Positions 40,108-48,986 of a DNA stretch of 64,000 nucleotides are shown one piece after another. This DNA comes from Mangrovicoccus ximenensis (GTDB lineage: Bacteria; Pseudomonadota; Alphaproteobacteria; Rhodobacterales; Rhodobacteraceae), in contig NZ_QBKZ01000013.1 of NCBI RefSeq assembly GCF_003056725.1, positions 59,519 through 123,518 of the forward strand, written 5' to 3'. The notes under the pieces are model-generated. The model ran no database searches. It was not told the origin of the DNA and saw only the letters and a list, made by a program, of their open reading frames with translations. The first letter of the stretch is position 1. Each line of letters begins with the position of its first letter. Position numbers and translations under genes: made by a program.

Positions 40108-40650
40108 ATGAAGATGACACTCCCCCTGGCGGTTGCCGGGGTCGTTGCCCTGTGCGGCGGCGCCGCCCAGGCGACCACCTATACCTTCGGCTTCAGCTTC
40201 CTTGACGCGCTGACCGGCAACCAGGTCGAGGGCACGATCTATGGCCTGCGCGAGCACACCCATACCACGGTCGTGGATGCGACGCGGATCGAGGTGACGT
40301 TGAACTCAGGCGGCTACGGCCTCGGAACCTATACCGCCGGCGGCATCGAAAACCTGTGGATCGTCAGCGGCGGCCAAGTTGCCGCAGCCGATTTCAGGTC
40401 ACATGGTCCGGACGGAACCGGCGCGGACGCCGGCTGCTGTTCCCTGATGTTCTGGACCACCTCGCATGACGGCATCTATGCCGGGCTGTCCGACGATGGC
40501 GATTACCACATCAGCCCCGCCTCCAAGGTGACCTTCACCCAGCTTTCCGCGACGCCGGTTCCGCTGCCTGCGGCCGGGCTGGCCCTGCCTGCCGCGATCG
40601 GCGCGCTGGCCATCACCCGCGCGCGCCGCCGCAAGGCCCGCGCGGCGTGA
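40108..40650 (+). CDS. Secreted protein with VPLPA C-terminal sorting signal
   Basis: A 180-residue envelope protein, ATG 40108 after AAAGGA. Signal peptide at 1-22 (MKMTLPLAVAGVVALCGGAAQA). The mature part is beta-rich, with SGGYGLGTYTAGG, NLWIVSGGQV and the pair DAGCCSLMF. The C-terminus is a clear VPLPA-CTERM: TPVPLPAAGLALPAAIGALA then RARRRKARAA, recognised by exosortase-like enzymes in Rhodobacteraceae. Its function is unknown; the family may be secreted, surface-attached or matrix-related. The preceding gene is a related, defective copy. Confidence 0.8.
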   Translation: MKMTLPLAVAGVVALCGGAAQATTYTFGFSFLDALTGNQVEGTIYGLREHTHTTVVDATRIEVTLNSGGYGLGTYTAGGIENLWIVSGGQVAAADFRSHGPDGTGADAGCCSLMFWTTSHDGIYAGLSDDGDYHISPASKVTFTQLSATPVPLPAAGLALPAAIGALAITRARRRKARAA

Positions 40651-40657
40651 GCGCCCG

Positions 40658-41725
40658 CTAGAGTCCCTGGAAGGGAAACGGCGCGGCCGGGACGAAGTCT
40701 CCGGCCGCGTTGCCCGAGAAGGTGCGGTCCTGCTCCGGGCCGAGCTCGAGCCGCATCACTTGGCCGGTCTCCGCCGAGAAATCCAGATCGCCGAGCCGCA
40801 CCCAGAAGGTGTTCGGCGTGCGGGCGCTCTCGAAGAAATAGAGCCCGCGCTTGTGGTCGACCACGGTGCGCCAGCGGGTGGAGCTGATCTCGGGCCGCTC
40901 GGGCGTGGCAATGCCGAGCGGCACCGAGACGTTGCGGATCACGCCGAAGACGCTGGCCAGCGCGCGGTCGGGATCGGTGTCCTGCGGGATCGCGTTGACG
41001 TAGAAGGACGCCCGGGCGAAGCGGTCCGCGGCCCGCGAGGTGCCGGGCAGCATCGCCGTGCCGCCGATCTCCTGCCAATAGGCGTCGAGCGCCAGCTGCC
41101 GGTCATAGCTCGGGGAATTGGTCATCACCTGGAACTCGCGGCCGTGATGGATGACCAGCTTGCCGCCGAGATACTCGAAGATCGCGCTGTCGCCGGACGC
41201 ATCCGACAGCGACAGGTGCAGCGTCGTCAGCCGGTCCTGCCCCGGCACCGTGTCGGTGACGATGGTGAAGGGCTCCTGCTCCAGCGCCGCGACCGCCTCG
41301 GCCACGGTGGCGAAATTGTCGAGCGCATACTGCGCCCAGGCGGCGATGGTCAGGCCGGGCTTCGAGTCCTCGCCGAATTCCGGATACTCGGATTCCGCCA
41401 GCCACAGCAGGTTCGCCGCCAGCCCGGCCTCGTTCACCCCGTCGGTGGTCGACACGTCATAGCCCGTCGCCACGACCGAGCCGTATTTCGCGGTCCAGCG
41501 GATCGAGTTCGGCCCGGCCTCGCCCGAGCGCTCCATGCCGCGCGGCAGGATGTAGAGATTGGTCAGGATCTGGTCGCTCCAGTCCATCGAGCGTGCCGTG
41601 ATCACCGTATCGCCGGCACCGAGATAGACCAGCCGCGTGCAGGCATCGGCCAGCGTGGCGCCGAGCGCCAGCGCGGCGGTGCAGGCCATCAGGGGGAAGC
41701 GGCGGAAAGAAAATGGGCGCGTCAT
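40658..41725 (-). CDS. Choloylglycine hydrolase-type N-terminal nucleophile amidase
   Basis: A 355-residue protein with a signal peptide ending LADA before Cys29. In this Ntn-hydrolase family the exposed cysteine of CTRLVYLGAGDTVITARSMDW becomes the N-terminal nucleophile, and RSMDW contains the conserved Arg and Asp. Further conserved Asn/Arg residues appear in GLAANLLWL and NSPSYDRQL. Enzymes of the group cleave linear amides such as penicillin V, bile-salt conjugates or acyl-homoserine lactones, in the periplasm. Start is ATG 41725 with AGGAGG upstream. It converges on the VPLPA gene, 7 nt apart. Complete. Confidence 0.85.
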   Translation of the reverse strand: MTRPFSFRRFPLMACTAALALGATLADACTRLVYLGAGDTVITARSMDWSDQILTNLYILPRGMERSGEAGPNSIRWTAKYGSVVATGYDVSTTDGVNEAGLAANLLWLAESEYPEFGEDSKPGLTIAAWAQYALDNFATVAEAVAALEQEPFTIVTDTVPGQDRLTTLHLSLSDASGDSAIFEYLGGKLVIHHGREFQVMTNSPSYDRQLALDAYWQEIGGTAMLPGTSRAADRFARASFYVNAIPQDTDPDRALASVFGVIRNVSVPLGIATPERPEISSTRWRTVVDHKRGLYFFESARTPNTFWVRLGDLDFSAETGQVMRLELGPEQDRTFSGNAAGDFVPAAPFPFQGL

Positions 41726-41854
41726 CGGGAAACCTCCTGTCGCGCCGCCGGACGTCGCGGCGGCGCTTCCGGCTCCGATCATGGCGCGCAGGCAGCCGCA
41801 GGCCACCGGACCCGCAGCCGCAGGGCGCTCACATCCGCGTGAGCGCCGGGCGCG

Positions 41855-42232
41855 TCATTCGGCCAGGATGCGCCCCAGCGGGCGGCCCGCCACCAGATGC
41901 ACATGCATGTGCGGCACTTCCTGGATCGCGTCCGGCCCGGCATTGGAGATCAGCCGAAAGCCGGTGCCGTCCTTGCCGGGCTGCACGCCGAGCTCCGCCG
42001 CGATCTTGCCGACGGTGCGGGTGAAATCGACGATCTCGGCCTCCGAGGCCTCCAGCGCGAAATGGTCATAGGTCGCGTAGGCGCCCTTCGGGATGACCAG
42101 CACGTGATGCGGCGCCTGCGGCGCGATGTCGGAGAAGGCCAGCGTGTGCTCGGTCTCCATCACCGTCTTGTTCGGGATCTCGCCGCGCAGGATCTTCGCG
42201 AAGATGTTCTGGTCGTCATAGGGATAGCTCAT
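41855..42232 (-). CDS. HIT (histidine triad) family protein
   Basis: A 125-residue nucleotide hydrolase/transferase. The triad is HMHVHL with His108, His110 and His112, and ILRGEIPNKTVMETE near the N-terminus is typical of the HinT branch. Such enzymes hydrolyse adenosine phosphoramidates or acyl-adenylates. ATG 42232 lies 6 nt after the stop of an upstream fragment on the same strand, so it was probably translated from a polycistronic message. Complete. Confidence 0.9.
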   Translation of the reverse strand: MSYPYDDQNIFAKILRGEIPNKTVMETEHTLAFSDIAPQAPHHVLVIPKGAYATYDHFALEASEAEIVDFTRTVGKIAAELGVQPGKDGTGFRLISNAGPDAIQEVPHMHVHLVAGRPLGRILAE

Positions 42233-42238
42233 CGCGGC

Positions 42239-42340
42239 TCATTCTCCGGTCAGGTCAGGATCTGCGCACAGGTCTGTCGCGAGCTCCAGGGGGATGTCAA
42301 GCGCGCGGGCCATGGCGACCGCTGCGGCGCCCTGCCCCGT
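42239..42340 (-). pseudogene. C-terminal fragment of an unidentified protein
   Basis: Immediately upstream of the HIT gene a minus-strand frame ends GQGAAAVAMARALDIPLELA, a short link and TGE with a TGA. The composition is protein-like and the 6-nt spacing to the HIT ATG suggests a former operon. Before about 42340 the frame becomes featureless. I cannot assign a family. Confidence 0.4.
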
Positions 42341-43685
42341 GCCGGGCAGGACCGGCGCGCACCCCAACCGCTACCCCCCCCCGGTCTTGCGGCGCGCCAG
42401 CCGAAGCTGGCCGCCGCCGCCGCACCGGCCAACAAGATGGCACGCGTCCGGAGGCTCTCCCGGACCATGGGGTCCGGGTGCTCGCTCCTGGCCATGGCGG
42501 GCGATCCGCGGGGGGCTGGCGGCACGGGGTTGGAAGATCAAGCCAGGAGAATTCAGGCCCGGGGCCGGAGCGCCTGCGGCTCTCTGACCCGGCCTTCCGG
42601 CCCGTGGCGCCATCGGAGGCCGCGCCAAGAGGCCGAGCGCATGTCCGCTCGAAGCCCCCGCCGCCGATCCGAAGATTGCGGCTGCCAAACAGGGGGCTGC
42701 CAAACACGCACGGGGTGCTTGGCACGGCCCGCAAGAACGGCACATCCTCCGGAAGAGGGTTGGAGGGGCGGACGGGCCGCATCCTCCTCCGCGACTGCAA
42801 CCCAGGCCTGCCTGACCATCAAGCTCCCCTTCAGCCAGCAGATCCGCAGGGCATGTCTTGTTCCGCCGCCAGTCCGGGCAAGCCGCGAGGCATGCTGCGG
42901 AGTTGCTTGCCCGGACTGGCGGCGGGCGGGGAGAGCGCTGAGGCTGCCGCCCCTCTCGGCAAATAGCTCCGCAACCGCCTTCCAAGTCAGCGGATGGCGG
43001 TGCAGCGGTGCAACATCATCCCTGTCGCCCCGCCGCAAGGCACGGCACCCGAGACCGGAATCGCCGGACCCCTGGCGCGCGACGGACGCCTGCGGACATC
43101 AAGCCAACTCGGCCGGGCGCTCTGGCGAGACCGGAACGGCGATCCCCGTGGTGCAAGATCGAGATAGGAGCTGCATCGTGAAAACCTCCTCCGGATCTTG
43201 CCTCGGATGTCTGGACGAACCGGGCTGTCCCGCCTCCCGGTCTGTTGCGGCGTCCTGCTGCCATCGGTCCGAAGCCGTTCCCTGGCGGACATCACCCGCT
43301 GCAGAGGCGGCGTCGCGACGGTCATCCGGGCGCCGGAAAAAAGGCTCCCGGACTGCTTCCTGATCCGGCGCATCCCCCCACCCTGCCGCACCGGTGGCCC
43401 CCGCTCCGAGGCCGAGGCGCGTCCATTCCCGCAGGGCTCGCCAGCGGTGCCGGCGGCGATCCCCCGTCTGCCGGGCACTGGGCCAGCAGGTCCGTCCGTG
43501 ATCCAGCCATTGCATTGGCGTCACGAAGGCAAGCCCACGGACCCTAGTTGTGCAAAGAAGCCTCTGCGCGCTCGGCCGGGAGGCTGCGCCTTGCCAGCTC
43601 CCGCCGCATGCCGCTGGCGCAATCCGCGCGTGTCGCCCGGTCGGGAAGGCCCGGCCTCACTCCCTGCCGGCCAGCTGGAGCGGCA
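42341..43685. other. 1.3-kb stretch without a supported gene
   Basis: No frame on either strand resembles a known family or has a good ribosome-binding site. The stretch holds a perfect 20-bp inverted repeat (42863-42925). GCAAGATC at 43153-43160 is repeated in inverse orientation at 43193-43200. It may be decayed accessory DNA. Confidence 0.4.
42863..42925. repeat. Perfect 20-bp inverted repeat with a 23-nt loop
   Basis: The arms 42863-42882 and 42906-42925 are exact reverse complements; the loop is 42883-42905. No T-run follows on either side and no gene end is near, so an ordinary terminator is not the obvious reading. It could be the folded end of a mobile element or a recombination-site-like hairpin. 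Confidence 0.75.
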
Positions 43686-43728
43686 GGTGAGGGTGCGGGA
43701 GAGGGTCTCCCTCTCCCGCACCCTCACC
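43686..43728. repeat. Perfect 20-bp hairpin downstream of the NYN gene
   Basis: Arms 43686-43705 and 43709-43728 pair completely around a 3-nt loop (TCT). On the minus strand it starts 11 nt after the NYN stop, so it may end or protect that transcript, though no T-run follows. The GAGGGTG/CACCCTC sequence type is also known as a dispersed palindrome in high-GC genomes. Confidence 0.7.
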
Positions 43729-43738
43729 CCTCGGCGCC

Positions 43739-44473
43739 TCAATCAAGCCGGCGCGCTTCCCACTGGTTGCCCGCGCCGCGGCGCAATTCCAGGATCGGCA
43801 GCTCGGCGATCAGCTCGGTCAGCTTCTTCTTGCCATAGGTGCGCGGGTCGAAATCCGGGTTGGCCGCGGTGATGTGCTGGCCGATCTGGCCCAGCGAATA
43901 CCACTCGTCATCCTGGTCGATCGCCTCCATCGCGCGCAGCACCAGCGAGCGCGCGTCATTCGGCGCCAGCTTGCGCTTCGGCGCGGGGGCGGGCTCTCCG
44001 CGCTCGGCCGCCAGCTCCTCGGAGGCCCCGTCATCGCCCAGGTTCTCGACATAGATGAAGCGCTTGCAGGCCATGCGGAAGGCTTCGGGCGTCTTCTGCT
44101 CGCCCATCCCGTAGACATCGAGTCCGTGTTCGCGGATCCGGCTCGCGAGCCGGGTGAAATCGCTGTCCGACGAGACCAGCACGAAGCCGTCGAACCGGCC
44201 CTGGTGCAGGATGTCCATCGCGTCGATCACCAGGCTGATGTCCGAGGAGTTCTTGCCCTTGGTATTCGAGGGCGAATGGATCGGCACGATGGCGAGCTTC
44301 GCCAGCTTCTTGGCCCAGGTCTTCAGCCCCTCCCGCGCAAAATCGCCGTAGATGCGCCGCACCGAGGCCTCGCCGAGCGAGGTGATCTCCTCGAATATCG
44401 CCTCGGCATAGCTGGCGGGCACGTTGTCGGCGTCGATCAGGACGGCGAGTAGCTTGGAACGGTCGTCTGGCAT
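43739..44473 (-). CDS. NYN-domain (LabA/DUF88-type) ribonuclease with OST-HTH domain
   Basis: A 244-residue protein starting at ATG 44473. The N-terminal NYN/PIN-like domain shows the acidic site: Asp14 and Asp16 in AVLIDADNVP, Asp78 and Asp84 in SSDISLVIDAMD, and Asp103/Asp105 in VSSDSDFTRLA. A linker with Pro/Lys follows, then a C-terminal OST-HTH/LOTUS-like domain (about 175-240; GQIGQHITAANPDFDPRTYG) that binds RNA. Such proteins are thought to be metal-dependent RNases. It is monocistronic with a strong hairpin after it. Complete. Confidence 0.87.
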   Translation of the reverse strand: MPDDRSKLLAVLIDADNVPASYAEAIFEEITSLGEASVRRIYGDFAREGLKTWAKKLAKLAIVPIHSPSNTKGKNSSDISLVIDAMDILHQGRFDGFVLVSSDSDFTRLASRIREHGLDVYGMGEQKTPEAFRMACKRFIYVENLGDDGASEELAAERGEPAPAPKRKLAPNDARSLVLRAMEAIDQDDEWYSLGQIGQHITAANPDFDPRTYGKKKLTELIAELPILELRRGAGNQWEARRLD

Positions 44474-44647
44474 CGGGCTCTTCCAGTTGAGGGACGCCCC
44501 TGTCTAGCGCGCCGGCCCGGCGCTGAACACCCGCCCGCAGCCGCTGCCCTGTCGCAAATGCCACAGCCCGCACCGCACAGCGCGCCACGTCCTTGCGATT
44601 CCGCCGGGGCTGCCGCAATTTCGCTGCGTCGATCCGGAGTCCCCAAC

Positions 44648-44959
44648 ATGCGCCAGAGCCTCGTTCCCGCCCTCATCGCCTGCCTTTCCCTCGCTGCCTG
44701 CGATCCGGCCGGCTCCGCCTATTCCGACGGCAGCGCCTCGGGATCCGCCTCGGCTGCGGCAATCGGCGCCGCCGATTGCGGCGCGGAAGCCTGGCAACAC
44801 CTGGTCGGCGGCCCGCTCGCCCCGGCGCTGGAGCTGCCCTATGGCGGGCCGAAACGCTATCTCGGCCCCGACCAGTCGGTGACCAAGGACTACAACCCCC
44901 ACCGGCTGACCGTGACCAGCACCGACGGCGAAACCGTCGGCCGGATCATCTGCAGCTGA
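44648..44959 (+). CDS. Peptidase inhibitor I78-family lipoprotein
   Basis: A 103-residue protein with a lipoprotein signal: lipobox LAAC with Cys18 as the acylated residue. A Ser/Ala/Gly linker follows, then the I78 domain: CGAEAWQHLVGGPLA, RYLGPDQSVTKDYNPHRLTV and the closing DGETVGRIICS, with a Cys pair for a disulfide. It probably sits in the inner or outer membrane facing the periplasm and may inhibit serine proteases, as characterised members do. No operon partner is evident. Confidence 0.85.
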   Translation: MRQSLVPALIACLSLAACDPAGSAYSDGSASGSASAAAIGAADCGAEAWQHLVGGPLAPALELPYGGPKRYLGPDQSVTKDYNPHRLTVTSTDGETVGRIICS

Positions 44960-45065
44960 CGGGGAATTCCGCCGAAGCAGTCTTTCGCAGGGAACGCCGG
45001 GACGGGGTTTGCGTTAACCATGCGCAACCTGCCTCGCAGCTCACTGACAATCGGAGGACATCCCC

Positions 45066-45317
45066 ATGGCCGGACTCGGCTGGCTTCTCGCTATCATCAT
45101 CGGCGCCATCGCAGGCTGGATCGCCGAACAGATCATGGACGCATCCCACGGGCTGCTGACCAACGTCATCCTCGGCATCCTCGGCGCCGTCATCCTGAAC
45201 GCCGTGCTCGGCATGGTGGTCGGCTGGCAGGCCTACGGCATCATCGCCAACCTGATCGTCGGCGTGATCGGCGCCTGCATCCTGATCGCAGGCGCCCGCT
45301 TCCTGCGCCGCGCCTGA
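45066..45317 (+). CDS. GlsB/YeaQ/YmgE-family small membrane protein
   Basis: An 83-residue protein with three membrane helices and the Gly-rich pattern of the transglycosylase-associated family (GWLLAIIIGAIAGWIAEQIM; ILGILGAVILNAVLGMVV). A GGAGG site lies just before the ATG. Members are often induced by stress; the molecular role is unknown. It ends with a strong terminator at 45349-45388, so it is transcribed alone or with the I78 gene 106 nt upstream. Confidence 0.88.
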   Translation: MAGLGWLLAIIIGAIAGWIAEQIMDASHGLLTNVILGILGAVILNAVLGMVVGWQAYGIIANLIVGVIGACILIAGARFLRRA

Positions 45318-45348
45318 CGCGCGAACCGGGCCCCGCGCCCCGATTTCC

Positions 45349-45388
45349 AGCGCCCCCGCCGCCTTCCGCGGCGGGGGCGCTGCCTTTT
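45349..45388 (+). terminator. Intrinsic terminator after the GlsB-like gene
   Basis: A perfect 13-bp stem (45349-45361 with 45369-45381, 7-nt loop) is followed by TTTT at 45385-45388, 32 nt past the stop codon. Confidence 0.85.
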
Positions 45389-45609
45389 GCATCCGCGCTG
45401 CCGCAGCTTTGCGCGATTCTTCCCGCTCCCGGCCCGCCATGATGCCGCCAAGCCGGTCCGCCATGAGTTCCCGTCATGTCGAACCCAGCTTTTGCGGCGT
45501 TTCCAAACTCCGCGAGTTCTGCCAACGTCCCGGGACCACGCCGCCGTCCCGGCCCCGCGGCCGGACCGCGCGGAGAATGGCACAACGAGATGCGACAGAG
45601 AGGGAAACC

Positions 45610-46578
45610 ATGAAACTCACCGCAGCAGCGATCCTCGCGCTTTCGACGGCCCTGGCCGGGGCGGCCTCGGCCGAGACCTGGGACATGCCGGTCGCCTATC
45701 CCGCCTCGAACTACCATACCGAGAACGCACAGGCCTTCGCCGATGCGGTGAAGGAATGCAGCGGCGGCGAGCTGGAGATCGTGATCCATGCCGGCGGCTC
45801 GCTGTTCAAGGGCGACGAGATCAAGCGCGCCGTGCAGCTCGGCGAGGCCCAGATCGGCGAGCGGCTGCTGTCGGCGCATGCCAACGAGAACGCGATCTTC
45901 GCCTATGACTCGATCCCCTTCCTGGCGACCTCCTTCGAAGCCTCCGAGAAGCTGCGCGCCGCGGCCGAGCCGACCCTGGCCAAGGTGCTGGGCGAGCAGA
46001 ACCTGACCCTGCTCTATTCCGTGCCCTGGCCGGCCCAGGGGCTCTACTTCTCGAAGCCGGTCTCCAGCCCCGCGGACATGGAAGGCGTGAAGTTCCGCGC
46101 CTACAATGCGATCACCGCCCGTGTCGCCGAGCTGGCCGGCATGGTGCCGACCCAGATCGAGGCCGCGGATCTGAAGCAGGCGCTGGCCACCGGGCTGGTG
46201 TCGTCGATGATCTCCTCGGGCTCGACCGGCGTCGACGAGAGCGTCTGGGAAGACATGACCAATTTCTATGACGTGAAGGCCTGGCTGCCGCGCAACACGG
46301 TCTTCGCCAATGCCGATGCGATGGACGCGCTGTCCGACACGGCAAAGGCCTGCGTCATTGACGAGGCGGCCAAGGCCCAGGCCCGCGGCGCCGAAAAGGC
46401 GGCGGAGCTGGCCGGCGGCTTCGTCGCGACGCTCGCCGAGAACGGCATGGACGTGAACCCGCCCGCCGAGCCGGTGATGGCCAAGCTGGGCGAGATCGGC
46501 GAGACCATGACCACCGAATGGCAGGAGACCACCGGCGAGGACGGCAAGGCGATCATCGACGCCTACAAGGCCCAGTAA
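45610..46578 (+). CDS. dctP: TRAP transporter substrate-binding protein (DctP family)
   Basis: A 322-residue periplasmic protein, ATG 45610 behind GAGAGGGA. Signal peptide 1-21 ends AASA. The DctP fold is recognisable: IHAGGSLFKGDEIKRAVQLGEAQIG, VKFRAYNAITARVAELAGMVP with the conserved Arg that pairs with the substrate carboxylate, and the helix region LKQALATGLVSSM. It binds an organic acid anion and delivers it to the DctQM membrane protein encoded next. The 140-nt gap contains a strong stem-loop. Complete. Confidence 0.9.
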   Translation: MKLTAAAILALSTALAGAASAETWDMPVAYPASNYHTENAQAFADAVKECSGGELEIVIHAGGSLFKGDEIKRAVQLGEAQIGERLLSAHANENAIFAYDSIPFLATSFEASEKLRAAAEPTLAKVLGEQNLTLLYSVPWPAQGLYFSKPVSSPADMEGVKFRAYNAITARVAELAGMVPTQIEAADLKQALATGLVSSMISSGSTGVDESVWEDMTNFYDVKAWLPRNTVFANADAMDALSDTAKACVIDEAAKAQARGAEKAAELAGGFVATLAENGMDVNPPAEPVMAKLGEIGETMTTEWQETTGEDGKAIIDAYKAQ

Positions 46579-46600
46579 GCCCCGGACGATCCGAAGACAG

Positions 46601-46629
46601 GGGGCGCTCCGGCTGGTCCGGAGCGCCCC
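46601..46629 (+). terminator. Intercistronic stem-loop between dctP and dctQM
   Basis: A perfect 12-bp stem (46601-46612 with 46618-46629, 5-nt loop) lies 22 nt past the dctP stop. As no T-run follows, it probably stabilises the dctP mRNA or attenuates readthrough rather than fully terminating. Confidence 0.65.
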
Positions 46630-46718
46630 GCGCCCGTTTCCGGGCCACGGACGCAACTGCGTCCCCATACAGACAGGAACCGCCCGGCAGGCGCCGGGCC
46701 CCAAGCGAAGGTGTCCCG

Positions 46719-48626
46719 ATGCGCCGCTTCCTCGACCGGCTCTATGCCCTTTCCGGATATGCGGCCGCCCTGGCCCTGCTGGCCATTCTCGGCCTCGTCG
46801 TCGCGCAGATGGTGTCGCGCTGGTTGGGCATCCTGCTGCCCGGGGGCGCCAATTACGCGGGCTACGCGATGGCCGCAGCCTCCTTCCTGGCGCTGGCCGA
46901 CACCTTCCGCAAGAACGAGCATATCCGCGTCGGCATGCTGGTCGACCGCGCGGGCCGCTGGCGCCGCGGCGTCGAGATCTGGTGCTATGCCGTCGCCGCC
47001 GCGGTCGCGCTGTTCTTCGCCTGGCACGCGATCCAGACGCCGATGCTCAGCCACAGGATCAACGACATCTCCCAGGGCCAGGACGGCACGCCGCTGTGGA
47101 TCCCGCAGCTCGTCATGGCCGGCGGCGCGACGCTCCTCGCGGTGGCCGTGATCGACGCGCTCTTCTCGCTGCTCTTCACCGAAGGCTACGGCGTCGACAT
47201 GCCGAGAAAGCCGGTCCTGCAGGACGCGCTCTCCTCGGTGAAGGCGCGGATCGCGCTGGGGCTCGGCTGCCTTCTGGTGCTCTATGCCGCGATCCACCTG
47301 ATGACCGGCTTCGACCGCGACGCGACGGGGCTCAAGATCGGCGTGTTCCTCTTCGTGATGTTCTTCCTTCTGGGCAGCGGCCTCTGGGTCGGGCTGGCGC
47401 TGATGGGCGTGGCCTATATGGGCATGATCGGCTTCACCCCGCGCAACCCCGGCAGCTCGATGTCGATCACGGTCTGGACCTCGGCCTCGAGCTGGACGCT
47501 GACCTCGCTGCCCTTGTTCATCTGGATGGGCGAGATCCTGTTCCGCACGCGGCTTTCCGAGGACATGTTCAAGGGGCTCGCCCCTTGGCTGGCGCGCTTC
47601 CCGGGCGGGCTGCTGCATTCCAACGTGGTCGGCTGCACCGTCTTCGCAGCCGTCTCGGGCTCCTCCGCCGCGACGCTGACCACGGTCGGCAAGATGTCGA
47701 TCCCGGAGCTCCGCAAGCGCGGCTATCCGGAATTCATGATCGTCGGCACGCTCGCGGGCGCCGCGACGCTGGGGCTGATGATCCCGCCGTCGCTGACGCT
47801 GATCGTCTATGGCGTGACGGTGAAGGAATCGATCACCGGGCTCTTCATGGCGGGCGTCCTGCCGGGGCTGGTGCTGGCGGCGATGTTCATGGCCTATATC
47901 GCCCTCTGGTCGGTCATCCGGAAGGACCAGGCCCCCGCGCCCGAGCCGCGCCTTCCGCTGAAGGAAAAGCTGCGCGCCTCCACCCTGCTGATCCCGGTCG
48001 TGGTGCTGATCCTCGTCGTGATCGGCTCGATGTATGCGGGCATCGCCACCGCCACCGAGGCGGCCGCCTTCGGCGTGATCGGCGCGCTGATCCTTGCCGC
48101 GCTTCAGGGCTCGCTCAGCTGGGAGGCCTTCCGCGAGAGCCTCATGGGCGCCACCCGCACCTCGGCGATGATCGCGCTGATCCTGATGGGCGCCTCCTTC
48201 CTGACGCTCGCCATGGGCTTCACCGGCCTGCCGCGCAACCTCGCCGCGCTGATCGCCGGGATGGAGCTGTCGCCGATCGCGCTGATCGCCGCGCTGACCG
48301 TGTTCTACATCATCATCGGGATGTTCCTCGACGGCATCTCGGCGGTGGTGCTGACCATGGCGATCATCGAACCGATGATCCGCGCCGCCGGGATCGACCT
48401 GATGTGGTTCGGCATCTTCATCGTCGTGGTCGTGGAAATGGCGCAGATCACCCCGCCGGTCGGCTTCAACCTCTTCGTGCTGCAGGGGATGACGCGCCAT
48501 GACATGACCTATATCGCAAAGACCGCGGCGCCGATGTTCCTGATCATGGTGCTGATGGTCGCCATCCTGGTCGCGGTGCCGGGGCTTGCGACCTGGCTGC
48601 CCGACACGATCCAGGCCGCGCGATGA
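46719..48626 (+). CDS. dctQM: Fused TRAP transporter permease DctQM
   Basis: A 635-residue membrane protein joining the small (DctQ) and large (DctM) TRAP subunits. Residues 1 to about 160 hold four helices with FRKNEHIRVGMLVDR, the DctQ core. A connecting helix region leads to the DctM part (about 200 onward), with SGSSAATLTTVGKMSIPELRKRGY and the hairpin motifs GAATLGLMIPPSLTLIVYGV and EMAQITPPVGFNLFVLQG. It is a Na+-driven importer working with the DctP protein. Its stop overlaps a following truncated frame. Complete. Confidence 0.92.
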   Translation: MRRFLDRLYALSGYAAALALLAILGLVVAQMVSRWLGILLPGGANYAGYAMAAASFLALADTFRKNEHIRVGMLVDRAGRWRRGVEIWCYAVAAAVALFFAWHAIQTPMLSHRINDISQGQDGTPLWIPQLVMAGGATLLAVAVIDALFSLLFTEGYGVDMPRKPVLQDALSSVKARIALGLGCLLVLYAAIHLMTGFDRDATGLKIGVFLFVMFFLLGSGLWVGLALMGVAYMGMIGFTPRNPGSSMSITVWTSASSWTLTSLPLFIWMGEILFRTRLSEDMFKGLAPWLARFPGGLLHSNVVGCTVFAAVSGSSAATLTTVGKMSIPELRKRGYPEFMIVGTLAGAATLGLMIPPSLTLIVYGVTVKESITGLFMAGVLPGLVLAAMFMAYIALWSVIRKDQAPAPEPRLPLKEKLRASTLLIPVVVLILVVIGSMYAGIATATEAAAFGVIGALILAALQGSLSWEAFRESLMGATRTSAMIALILMGASFLTLAMGFTGLPRNLAALIAGMELSPIALIAALTVFYIIIGMFLDGISAVVLTMAIIEPMIRAAGIDLMWFGIFIVVVVEMAQITPPVGFNLFVLQGMTRHDMTYIAKTAAPMFLIMVLMVAILVAVPGLATWLPDTIQAAR

Positions 48627-48774
48627 GCCCGGTCGCGGCAGCGGGCCGCCATGCCTCGGTGCTGCTGCTCCTCGGCTTCCTGACGGTCCCGTTCCTGCCG
48701 GTCGATGCAGAGGCGATGCGCCCGGCGCTGCCGCTGCTGGTCAGCCTCGCCACCGCGCTGGCCGTCTCGCCGAT
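48623..48774 (+). pseudogene. Membrane-protein N-terminal fragment
   Basis: An ATGA overlap with the dctQM stop opens a frame of about 50 residues with two hydrophobic segments (HASVLLLLGFLTVPFLPVD; LPLLVSLATALAV). It is then interrupted by the sensor-kinase fragment. The coupling suggests it was the next gene of the TRAP operon. The pattern could be the start of a bile-acid/sodium-symporter-like transporter, but too little is left for a firm call. Confidence 0.4.
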
Positions 48775-48912
48775 GCGGGCGAGGGCACCGGGCTCGGCCT
48801 GACCTTCGTGCGCGCGGTGGCCGAACGGCATGGCGCCGAGCTGCGGCTCGGCGATGCCGGGCCGGGGCTGCGGGTGGACATCGCCTTTCCCGCCCGGCTT
48901 ACGCATCTGTAA
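48775..48912 (+). pseudogene. Sensor histidine kinase, C-terminal fragment
   Basis: About 44 residues in a different frame from the preceding fragment read GEGTGLGLTFVRAVAERHGAEL and continue to a TAA at 48912. This is the G2 box and final strand of a HATPase domain. All upstream kinase parts are missing. The join lies at about 48775. Confidence 0.75.
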
Positions 48913-48986
48913 GCTTCGGCGCAGGACGGCGTAAGACCGGCCGCCCAAATGTCTTCCGTGACCAGGAAAAACCCATGGAGGACAAG

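Noticed and set aside
46563-48500. A 645-codon minus-strand frame opposite dctQM
   Set aside because: Antisense to an unambiguous TRAP permease, with no ribosome-binding site and no family features.
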